Shown here in pieces: positions 1-5,773 of a DNA stretch of 6,749 bases; the stretch's first letter is position 1, and each line of letters begins with the position of its first letter. The notes under the pieces were generated by a model that saw nothing but the letters and a program-made list of their open reading frames with translations, made no database searches and was not told the origin of the DNA. Origin of the DNA: Rubrobacter sp. GTDB taxonomy: Bacteria; Actinomycetota; Rubrobacteria; Rubrobacterales; Rubrobacteraceae. A program made the translations under genes and the position numbers. Location: contig JADDPV010000037.1 of assembly GCA_016781705.1 (NCBI GenBank), positions 1 to 6,749 of the forward strand, in the 5' to 3' direction.

Positions 1-10
1 CGTTGTGACA

Positions 11-210
11 TCAATAGCCCGGAACGGTATTATTCAGCACCGGGGCCGTGGTGTCCGTGTTCACTTTCTTGCTCGTCGTGCCCGGCCTGTCGTCTCCCGC
101 GTCATACGAGCCCGAAGATCCTCTCCGCCTCCTCGTCCGTCAGATACCGGGCGACGGCGGGGCCCCCGAGCGTTGACCCGTACCGTCACGGCCGTCCTGG
201 ACGTGCCCAT
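11..210 (-). pseudogene. Possible small decayed gene, about 65 codons, read in three frames
   Basis: I do not recognise this product. A GGAGG stands four bases before an ATG at 210. Reading from there gives MGTSRTAVTVRVNARG. The frame must then shift at a run of five G on the minus strand (163-167) to continue as PAVARYLTDEEAERIFGLV. It must shift again near 104 to continue as DAGDDRPGTTSKKVNTDTT and run to a TGA at 11-13. In this stitched reading the third codon positions are almost all G or C and the peptide has ordinary composition; the unshifted frames give Arg-rich nonsense. Both shifts look like one extra base, so they do not cancel. The gene would lie about 90 bp downstream of the lysozyme gene, on the same strand. 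It could instead be non-coding sequence, and confidence is low. Confidence 0.3.
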
Positions 211-300
211 CCGTCCTCCATCGCGTTCGGCCGTTCGCGGGCTCACCCTCTGGCTCAAGCGTGCCGCGACCTCGTAGGGGCAGGGCGTTTTCCGGGCGGC

Positions 301-1863
301 TCAATCCCCGGGGCCTCTCCCGGCCTCGTAGATCGCCCGGAACTCCGCGCTAGCCCCCTTCCCGACGTGGGCTTCCAGGAGCCCCTCCAGCAGCCTTAAA
401 GTGTCCGCGAGGTCCTTGCCCACCGCCCCGATGTAGTCGGACTCGCCGGGGCGGTAGGGGTTGAAGACGCGCTGCCTCGAGTCGGGCAGGAGGGCGTCCA
501 GCGCGGGCTTGCCCACGACGATCATCTGCCGCGTGCCCAAGTCTTCTCGAGAGAAGATCTGGTCGAAGGCCCGCACGCCGTCCCTCTCCACCGTGACGGT
601 GGCCGGGAACCCCCGCCTCTCGCAGACAGAGGCGGCCATGAATGCCGCGGTGCGGTCCGGTTTGCCGACCGCTACGAAGTTGGGCTTAAGCTTCGGCGCA
701 GGAGGAGGAGGTGGCGGCGTTCCTGTGTCCGTTGCGCTTCCGGTGAGTGCGAGCAGCTCCGCCTTGCTGCCACGAAACGCGTTTACGTCCACCTCCAGCC
801 CCGCGACCAACCCGTTCGCGCTGAACTGCCAGATCATCGGCTCGACGCCACCCCACCGCTCTCCCCAGCCCAGGTCCTTGACCCGACCGTAGAGCGCTGA
901 ACCGTGACCGGATTCGGGGTGAAGCGGATAGTAGGCGTCCCAGCTGACTACGCCGTCCCCGTAGGCGGAGACCGGCCCCGAAGGTTCGCCGCCCTCCCAA
1001 AAGCCCTGGCCCGAGTAGAGCAAGATTGCGTGGTCCGGGCCGATCCTGCGTCTGAGTTCGGCGATGAAGTTCTTGAGCGCCGCGTTGCTCGGCGTGTAGC
1101 TAGGCCACGAAGGGTAATCCTCGAAGTCCACCATGAGGATCTTGCCCCTGACGTCCCCCACGGTTTGCAGGAACAGGTCCACCTGCGGCTCCGCGGGGCC
1201 TTCGAGCAGGAAATGGTAGGCCCCCACGACCATCCCGGCCGCCTTCGCGCCCTCCATCTGACGGCCGTACTCGGGGTTCAAATACCGCCACCCGTCGTGC
1301 GATGGCCCTTCAGACGCCTTCACGACGCAGAACTCGTAGCCCTCGCGCCTGACCTGCGCGAGGTCTATTCCGGCCTGGTAGGCACTGATGTCGATACCCC
1401 AGAGGGGGTTATCTTTGCCCGTGTTGCCTACACCGGCGCCGCCGGAGTCTGCTTTCGGGGGACGGTAGACGTGGTTCTTCAAGAACTGTATGTGGACGTG
1501 GTCCATGTGGTAGGCGCTCTCCGGGTCGGGAGAGGCGAGGGGGTTGTTGTAGTTGCCGGGGTCGTACTTCGTCCACACCCCAGGAGACTCCGAGTACCAG
1601 CCCCACCAGATCACGTAAGCGACGCCGAGCCTTTGCCACTCCGCAGGGTTCTCTATGATCTTCTGGATGGCGTCGCCAGCGGCTTCTTGGTGCTTGTTGG
1701 CGAATTGACCCCACGGGGCGATCTGGATGTCCACAGCGAAGGGCTCGCCCATGTTGGGGCCGCTGCCGTGGTCCGGGTAGGTGGACAGGGACATGACCCC
1801 CGGCACGCGCCGCCTGATTTCCTCTGCCGCCGCGCGCACGTGAGGCGCGAAGTTCTGGCTCAC
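301..1863 (-). CDS. Multidomain peptidoglycan hydrolase: M15-like module, GH25 lysozyme, unassigned C-terminal domain
   Basis: This is a 520-residue cell-wall hydrolase. Residues about 5-135 resemble the M15-like (ARB_07466 C-terminal type) peptidase fold, with candidate zinc ligands His32, Asp45 (AVDI) and the cluster His119/122/124 (HMDHVHI). Residues about 155-365 are a GH25 lysozyme domain: GIDISAYQ with Asp158, VDFED with Asp246 and probable catalytic Glu248, then WQFS and VDVNAF. GH25 enzymes cleave the MurNAc-GlcNAc bond. A run of six prolines (383-388) links to a C-terminal domain (about 394-500) that I cannot assign. No signal peptide is visible, as in phage endolysins, so the protein may leave through a holin or on lysis. 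The GTG at 1863 is chosen because AGGAGG stands ten bases before it; the TTG at 1911 has no comparable site. It lies downstream of a decayed hydrolase gene on the same strand. Confidence 0.9.
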   Translation of the reverse strand: MSQNFAPHVRAAAEEIRRRVPGVMSLSTYPDHGSGPNMGEPFAVDIQIAPWGQFANKHQEAAGDAIQKIIENPAEWQRLGVAYVIWWGWYSESPGVWTKYDPGNYNNPLASPDPESAYHMDHVHIQFLKNHVYRPPKADSGGAGVGNTGKDNPLWGIDISAYQAGIDLAQVRREGYEFCVVKASEGPSHDGWRYLNPEYGRQMEGAKAAGMVVGAYHFLLEGPAEPQVDLFLQTVGDVRGKILMVDFEDYPSWPSYTPSNAALKNFIAELRRRIGPDHAILLYSGQGFWEGGEPSGPVSAYGDGVVSWDAYYPLHPESGHGSALYGRVKDLGWGERWGGVEPMIWQFSANGLVAGLEVDVNAFRGSKAELLALTGSATDTGTPPPPPPAPKLKPNFVAVGKPDRTAAFMAASVCERRGFPATVTVERDGVRAFDQIFSREDLGTRQMIVVGKPALDALLPDSRQRVFNPYRPGESDYIGAVGKDLADTLRLLEGLLEAHVGKGASAEFRAIYEAGRGPGD

Positions 1864-1922
1864 GTTCTCCTCTCCTCCTCGGTGCACTCCTTCGCTATAT
1901 TGGGTGCCCAATTGCTCGACAT
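1860..1922 (-). CDS. Possible 20-codon ORF overlapping the hydrolase start
   Basis: An ATG at 1922 follows a strong GGAAGGAGG tract (about 14-22 bases upstream) and a nearer GGGAG. It encodes MSSNWAPNIAKECTEEERRT and stops at a TGA (1860-1862). That stop overlaps the GTG start of the GH25 gene as GTGA, the usual layout for translational coupling. The peptide resembles the first residues of the downstream protein (MSQNFAPHVRAAAEEIRRRV): 8 of 20 positions are identical, including M-S-x-N-aromatic-A-P. It could be a coupling leader, a relic of an earlier N-terminus, or chance. No function is assigned. Confidence 0.35.
   Translation of the reverse strand: MSSNWAPNIAKECTEEERRT
1861..1879 (-). promoter_or_regulatory. 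Ribosome binding site and GTG start of the GH25 hydrolase
   Basis: The minus strand reads GAGGAGGAGAGGAGAAC and then GTG. AGGAGG (1874-1879) lies ten bases before the GTG (1861-1863), with a second GGAG (1867-1870) three bases before it. This purine-rich tract decides the start. It removes 16 residues from the longest open frame, and the remaining N-terminus begins directly with the M15-like module. Confidence 0.7.
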
Positions 1923-1980
1923 TATCTCCCTCTTCCTCCTTCCGCGAATGTGGTTCCCGCGCAACCGTCGGCGGCTTTCG

Positions 1981-2658
1981 CTACGGTGGGAGGCAGTTTA
2001 TGTTGCCGCTGTCGGGCCGCCCGGTGTTGATATCGAGGATACTGCCCGTACGTCGCCCCGGCCGGCGTAGGAGTTCAAACCGTGCTCCGTCCAGAACCGC
2101 ACAGCCGGTTTCGCCGCGACTTCGGGCTCTTCGACGAGCTCGGGGGTGACCACCGGGTCGAGCCCTATGGCATTCTCGGCGGGACTGTAGTTGCCGGTCC
2201 AGGTGAGCATGATGGAGCCCCGGCTGTGGTAGAACCACTCGCCGCCCAAGAACCAACGAAAGTACCTCTCGTCGCCGAACTTCTCGACGATATTGAGGTG
2301 CTCGGTCTCGTGGCCCACCTCGTTTAGGAACGCCGCGACGCGCTCGGGGGTGGTTATACCCTCCCGCTTCATCTCGGGCATGAGGGCGGCGTGGTGCGCC
2401 CTCAGTGCCGCCACGTCGGTATTCTGCACGATAGCCGAGAGCTGTTCGGCGGCGAAGAGCTGCCGACGGTGGCGGCGCTCCTGCTGCCATGGGCTCCACG
2501 CCGGCCTTCTCACGGTGGGACTCGGGTCGAGGCGCAGGCCGCTCCTGGGGCCTCCACTCTACCAGCGAGGGGTTGGGCCATTTTCTCGCCTTGAGCGGAT
2601 AGATGTGGTAGCCGCCATCGTGCGACCGGGCGAGCGCGTACTCGGACTTGACCCCTGG
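1981..2658 (-). pseudogene. GH19-like (chitinase/endolysin) module of a broken hydrolase gene
   Basis: This is the downstream half of one ancestral gene that starts at 3096. After the amber codon at 2659-2661 the same frame stays open through a linker (PGVKSEYALARSHDGGYHIY, then a Pro-rich MAAGAPPP). The frame then changes near 2455-2490 (one extra base) into a recognisable GH19 domain. The domain shows AAEQLSAIVQNTDV, GITTPERVAAFLNEVGHE with the expected catalytic Glu after His, SRGSIMLTWTGNYSPAENAI, GLDPVVTPELVEEPEVAAKP and VRFW. A second change near 2030-2042 (one base missing) returns to the first frame for DINTGRPDSGNINCLPP and a TAG at 1981. GH19 domains of phage endolysins cut peptidoglycan glycan strands. 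The GTG at 2513 in the GH19 frame has no good ribosome binding site, so separate expression is doubtful. Sequencing error is an alternative to true decay. Confidence 0.72.
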
Positions 2659-3096
2659 CTAGACGGCGGTGCCGTTACAGGCGAAGGAATATATGACCTT
2701 CCCATTCGATCCTACGGAAGCCCAGTGGCCCTGGTCGGCGGGACCGCCGTGGTTGAAGGGCCTGAACGCCGCCTCGCCTTCCCGGGTCTTCGAGAGCCCG
2801 AACGGGAGCATCTTGGAGCCGTAAGCCTGCCTCCACGCCCCGGTGCCGCCGTCCAGGGCGATAGCTTCGGGATGGGTTTGCCGGTCATGCGCAAAGCCAG
2901 GTTGCCGAGCCCCGCGCGGAAGGTGGCGTTCACGTTCTCGGTCCGCAGAGCGGCCCCGTCCACCACGTGCACCGGCGGTTCCTTCCGCAGCGCCGGGTCC
3001 CCCTCGCGCCACCCACCAGCCGTAAGGTGTGCCCGCCCGCTCGATGGCGAGCAGGCAAGCCGTCACCGCCTTGACGTTCTGCTCCAAAGTCGCCAT
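2659..3096 (-). pseudogene. NlpC/P60-like N-terminal module of the broken hydrolase gene
   Basis: The ATG at 3096 is chosen because GGAGG (3106-3110) stands nine bases before it; the ATG at 3105 would abut that site. The reading starts MATLEQNVKAVTACLLAIER, then GTPYGWWVARG. It changes frame at a run of five G on the minus strand (2999-3003) into DPALRKEPPVHVVDGAALR, NVNATFRAGLGNLALRMTGK and PIPK. It returns near 2852-2870 to LDGGTGAWRQAYGSKMLPFG, FRPFNHGGPADQGHWASVG and VIYSFACNGTAV, then stops at TAG (2659-2661). GTPYxW and the later GHWASV resemble the start and the His motif of NlpC/P60-type peptidases. Where a catalytic Cys would be expected the sequence reads GLGNL, so activity is doubtful even in the repaired reading. 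The downstream frame stays open past the TAG into the GH19 module, so both belonged to one gene of about 370 codons. Confidence 0.7.
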
Positions 3097-3149
3097 GACT
3101 CCCATCCTCCTTCTTCCGTCCCCTGCCCGTGCTCTCATCGGAGCAGGCG

Positions 3150-3193
3150 GGGATGAATCAGGGATGAATCCGGCGTGAACCTCCGGTGAATCA
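3150..3193. repeat. Four gapless 11-bp direct repeats, candidate BTAD/SARP operator
   Basis: On the plus strand the four units are GGGATGAATCA, GGGATGAATCC, GGCGTGAACCT and CCGGTGAATCA. All four share TGAA at exactly 11-bp steps (3154, 3165, 3176, 3187). The array contains the stop codon of the BTAD gene (3191-3193) and ends 53 bp before the ATG of the broken hydrolase gene. SARP/BTAD regulators are known to bind direct repeats on an 11-bp period next to the -10 region. I see no convincing -10 hexamer just downstream. The operator role is inferred; the repeat itself is directly visible. Confidence 0.75.
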
Positions 3194-4093
3194 GGCCGGT
3201 TTTCCCCAGGCGCTCCCGTCCCTCCGGATGTTCCCGTGGAGGGCGCGTATACGCGGTGAGGGCTCGATGGCGTACTCCTGCCGCAGCGCCTGCTCGCACA
3301 GCCGGTACTGGCGCAGAGCCCGGGATCGCAGGCCGAGGCGAGCGTAGCACTCCATCAGCAGGTAGTGGCCGTCCTCGTGGCAGCGGTCCTTCTTCAGGAT
3401 CTCGTAGCAAGTCCGGACGCTCTCCTGGAGCCGTCCGGTTCGTATCTGATGGGCGGCCGTCCTGCCCAGAGCGTCCACGTACAGGTTCGCCAGCCGCTCG
3501 CGTTCGATCGCGGTCCAATCCTCGTACAGGTCCTCGATAAGGTAGTCGTCCCGGTACAGCCCGACGGCCTCCTCGTACTCCGCGACCGCCTCCGGGACGC
3601 GCCCGGCTTCCTCCAGGCGGCGACCCCTCTCGCAGTGGGCGTCGAACTCCTCGGTGTCCGAGCGCGGCCAGTGCGTCATGGTCAACCGGTACTCGCCGCC
3701 CCCGCACGAGAGGTCCGCTTCCGGCAGGCGCTCGCCCAAGACCCCGCGCAAGGCGTGGACGGCGGAGTTGAGCGACCACCGGGCCCGCTGGATGTCGGAC
3801 TCCGACCACAACCAGCCCATCAGCCGGTCCCGCGATACCGGCCCACCCCTGCGGGCCAGCAGGTACTTGAGGATGGCGAGCGCCCTGGCGTTGCGCCCCA
3901 GACACACCACGCCGCCGCCGCGCAAAAGCTCGAAGCGGCCGAAGAACCGGACCCGCAACGAGCTACCCGCGGCACGGGGCCGGCGGTCGTCAAGCTCGAC
4001 GACCACCGAGCCGTCGGAGCGGCGCAGGATCGGCACACCCGAGTCCCGTTCCAGGTAGTACCCCGCCGGTAGCTCTACCGCGACCCCATCCAT
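3191..4093 (-). CDS. BTAD-domain (SARP-like) transcriptional regulator
   Basis: This is a 300-residue cytoplasmic DNA-binding regulator. After about 42 N-terminal residues with no assigned fold comes a winged-helix domain of the OmpR/SARP type (about 46-138). It begins LRVRFFGRFELLRGG and includes ARALAILKYLLARRGGPVSR, DRLMGWLWSESD and the recognition-helix stretch RARWSLNSAVHALRGVLG. A bacterial transcriptional activation (BTAD) domain of TPR-like helices follows (about 145-287): EEFDAHCERGRRL, AVAEYEEAVGLYRDDYL, WTAIERERLANLY, ALRQYRLCEQALRQEYAIEP. No ATPase or large extra TPR region is present, so this is the small SARP architecture. The start at 4093 is chosen because GGAGGG lies four bases upstream; a TTG at 4105 is unlikely. 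It precedes the hydrolase genes on the same strand, and its 3' end carries the 11-bp repeat array, so those genes are the likely targets. Confidence 0.92.
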   Translation of the reverse strand: MDGVAVELPAGYYLERDSGVPILRRSDGSVVVELDDRRPRAAGSSLRVRFFGRFELLRGGGVVCLGRNARALAILKYLLARRGGPVSRDRLMGWLWSESDIQRARWSLNSAVHALRGVLGERLPEADLSCGGGEYRLTMTHWPRSDTEEFDAHCERGRRLEEAGRVPEAVAEYEEAVGLYRDDYLIEDLYEDWTAIERERLANLYVDALGRTAAHQIRTGRLQESVRTCYEILKKDRCHEDGHYLLMECYARLGLRSRALRQYRLCEQALRQEYAIEPSPRIRALHGNIRRDGSAWGKPA

Positions 4094-4146
4094 GCCACCC
4101 TCCAAAGACCGCCGGAGGCGCCCGTCCCCGGCTTCCGCCTCTCCAC

Positions 4147-4173
4147 GCGCCCCCGGGCCTCCCCCGGGAGCGC
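4147..4173 (-). promoter_or_regulatory. GC-rich stem-loop at the 5' end of the BTAD mRNA
   Basis: In the minus-strand transcript 11 bases (4163-4173) pair with 11 bases (4147-4157), ten Watson-Crick pairs plus one U-G wobble. The five-base loop reads GGAGG. From the proposed promoter the RNA would start near 4180, so the hairpin would sit within the first bases of the leader, 54 bases before the ATG. It may protect the 5' end or affect translation. There is no following U tract, so it is not a standard terminator. Confidence 0.45.
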
Positions 4174-4186
4174 AGTCCCACCTTGA

Positions 4187-4215
4187 TTAATGCCTGCAAA
4201 GAACCCCCGTGTCAA
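4187..4215 (-). promoter_or_regulatory. Sigma70-like promoter for the BTAD regulator
   Basis: The minus strand carries a perfect -35 TTGACA (4210-4215), a 17-base spacer, and a -10 CATTAA (4187-4192). Transcription would begin near 4180 and leave a leader of roughly 87 bases before the ATG at 4093. The -10 departs from consensus but contrasts clearly with the GC-rich surroundings. Confidence 0.55.
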
Positions 4216-4304
4216 GGGTATGCGTGGCTTTTTCTGCGGAGGTCCGAAGCACCGCATAGCCGACGGATGCGTATTAAAATATATATACATTGAACCCCTT
4301 GGGT
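4216..4304. other. Gene-free stretch with an AT-rich patch
   Basis: With the flanking promoter, leader and inverted-repeat element this makes about 350 bases (4094-4443) without a supported gene. It contains an unusually AT-rich run (TATTAAAATATATATACATT, 4272-4291) and a small AACCC-CTT-GGGTT hairpin (4293-4305) beside the inverted-repeat element. The patch lies 55-80 bp upstream of the -35 box and could be an upstream element or a bendable site. I see no ORF with coding character here. Confidence 0.4.
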
Positions 4305-4422
4305 TAAGAGGCTCCGCCAATAGGCGAGTAGCGTATGTATCAAGGGGCGATGGGAAGGCTGTTGAATCACTCTGAGAGCTACCAAGTATGAAAAGTTTCC
4401 AGCCTATTGGCGGAGCCTCTTA
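4305..4422. mobile_element. 118-bp MITE-like element with perfect 21-bp terminal inverted repeats
   Basis: The left arm (4305-4325) begins TAAGAGGCTCCGCCAATAGG. The right arm (4402-4422) is its exact reverse complement over 21 bases and ends in TA. The 76 bases between them are less GC-rich than the neighbouring genes and have no coding potential. Perfect inverted ends bounded by TA, with no transposase, fit a small non-autonomous element of an IS630/Tc1-like kind, which duplicates TA on insertion. The right arm begins 21 bases after the efeB stop codon, so the paired RNA could also affect the 3' end of the iron operon transcript. The family assignment is inference. Confidence 0.55.
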
Positions 4423-4443
4423 GTGAGATCGGTGGAGAGCAAC

Positions 4444-5765
4444 TCAGGCCTCATCGAACAGCGTCTCGCCCACGTAGCCACCTTTTCGAGCGCCGGGCGG
4501 GCAGGCGAAGAGGGCGCTGCCCGTATGGGAGATGTACTCGTTCAGGGCGTCGGTCTCGCCCAGGCGGCGCTGTATCGGCACGAACTGCTTGTGGGGGTCG
4601 CGCTGGAAGCAGATGAAGAAGAGGCCGGCGTCGAGCTGACCTCTCTCCGGGTCCATGCCGTCGGTGAATGAGTAGCTGCGGCGCAGGATCTTCTCTTCCC
4701 CGCTCCCTTTCGCGAGCCGGATGTGGGCGTCCACCGGTATCAGCGGCTGCCCATCCGGCCCCCGAGCGTTCAGGTTCACCGGATCGTATTCGTTTTGCTT
4801 GCCGAGCGGCGCTCCGCTATATTTACGCCTGCCGAACGTCTGCTCCTGATCGTCGAGCGACGCCCGGTCCCAGACCTCGATCAGCATCCGGATCCTCCTC
4901 GCGACCAGTAGGTGCCGTCGCGCATCCACGCCGGTTTGTCGGAGGGCCCCGCCCAGACGTACCGGTCTATGAGCTCTTCGTCCTCGGCCTTGATGTTGTT
5001 CGTGCCGTCTTTGAATCCCATCAAATTGCGGCCCGTCTCCTGGGTGCGACTGGTGCTCGTGGTGCGGCCGAAGCCGAGCTGTGACCAGCGCACGACGGCG
5101 ACGCCGCGGGCGATCCGCGCGAGGTTGCGGACCGCGTGAAAGGCCACCTGGGGATCGTCGGAGCACGCCTGGACGCACAAGTCTCCGCCGGACAGTTCCG
5201 GCTTGAGATCGCCGTCACCGGGTAGCGGCGGGAGGTCGGAGAGCGCCGCCGGCTTTTGTGCGGCGAGGCCGAAACGGTCAGCCCCATCGCGCTCGAAGAG
5301 CGTCGGGCCGAGGCCGATCGTGATCGTCAGCCTTGCGGGAGGGTGCCCTACCGCCTCGCCGGTGTCGTCCGGCGGCAAGAACGGCTCGTGGTTCTGTTCC
5401 CCCACCAGTTTGCCCGCGCACATCTCCGAGGCGGCCGCCGACCAGGCGCGCAGCAGTTCGCGTGCCTCCGAACGGTCGTCGGTCGTGACGTCGAAGGCGG
5501 CGAACTCCAGGCGGTGCTGCGTCGGAGTGGCGATCCCGACCTGGTGGCGCCCGTAGAACGGGATCGTGGTGGCGGAAGTATCTCCGGAGTCGCTCGTGCT
5601 CCTGCCCACCGCGTACCCACCGCTAGCCCCGAGCGCGAGGCCTATGCCGGCTGCCCCGGCGGAGCGGAACATCTCGCGGCGGCTGATCTCCCTGTCGAGA
5701 AATCTGCCCTTCTCATGCTCCCCTTCCGACCGGTTACCGTTTTGCTTTCCTTCGTCGGCAGACAT
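4444..5765 (-). pseudogene. efeB: EfeB, Tat-exported DyP-type haem peroxidase, split by a frameshift
   Basis: The repaired product has about 440 residues, normal for EfeB. It begins with a hydrophilic leader and a twin-arginine motif (SRREMFR, 29-35), then a hydrophobic stretch (AGAAGIGLALGASGGYAVG). This predicts folded, haem-loaded export by Tat. The N-terminal half carries AFHAVRNLARIARG and the DyP motif GFKDG with distal Asp253. The frame ends in GTYWSRGGSGC and TGA at 4881. One base inserted between 4907 and 4908 gives GTYLVARRIRMLIEVWD. It then continues through DAHIRLA (proximal haem His), KILRRSYSFTDG (distal Arg), AGLFFICFQRDPHKQFVPIQ and HTGSALFACPPG to a TGA at 4444. The start lies eight bases after the efeO stop, with only a weak ribosome binding site. 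The lesion is either a real inactivation or a sequence error; the rest of both halves looks conserved. Confidence 0.85.
4885..4899 (-). promoter_or_regulatory. Internal ribosome binding site and ATG at the efeB break
   Basis: On the minus strand AGGAGG (4894-4899) stands six bases before an ATG (4885-4887) that is in frame with the C-terminal half of EfeB. The TGA of the broken N-terminal frame (4881-4883) overlaps this start region as ATGCTGA. Ribosomes stopping there could restart and make a C-terminal fragment of about 147 residues (4444-4887) carrying the haem His. The AGGAGG also encodes conserved Arg codons of the family, so its presence may be incidental. Confidence 0.4.
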
Positions 5766-5773
5766 TTATCCGA

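Noticed and set aside
5..277. Plus-strand 90-codon open frame
   Set aside because: The product is very Arg/Ser/Pro-rich and has no visible ribosome binding site. The minus-strand stitched reading has better codon bias.
904..2070. Long plus-strand open frame of 388 codons
   Set aside because: It lies antisense to the GH25 gene, whose protein has clear family motifs. Its own translation is Val/Arg/Pro-rich with no recognisable domain, as expected of a shadow frame in GC-rich DNA.
2293..3156. Plus-strand open frame of 287 codons
   Set aside because: It is antisense to the broken hydrolase gene. The opposite strand shows NlpC-like and GH19-like motifs, and this frame shows none.
3365..4072. Plus-strand open frame of 235 codons
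   Set aside because: It is a shadow of the BTAD regulator, which has a full winged-helix and BTAD signature on the other strand.
4361..4369. A TGAATCA copy inside the inverted-repeat element as another BTAD operator
   Set aside because: It is a single copy with no neighbours at 11-bp steps, so it does not match the four-unit array.
4305..4422. The inverted repeat as a rho-independent terminator for the Efe operon
   Set aside because: The arms are separated by 76 bases and no U-rich tract follows in either direction. A small mobile element explains the perfect arms and TA ends better.
4881..4910. Programmed -1 frameshifting in efeB
   Set aside because: There is no slippery heptamer of the X-XXY-YYZ kind at the break and I see no strong stem just downstream. 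A single lost base or a restart is simpler.
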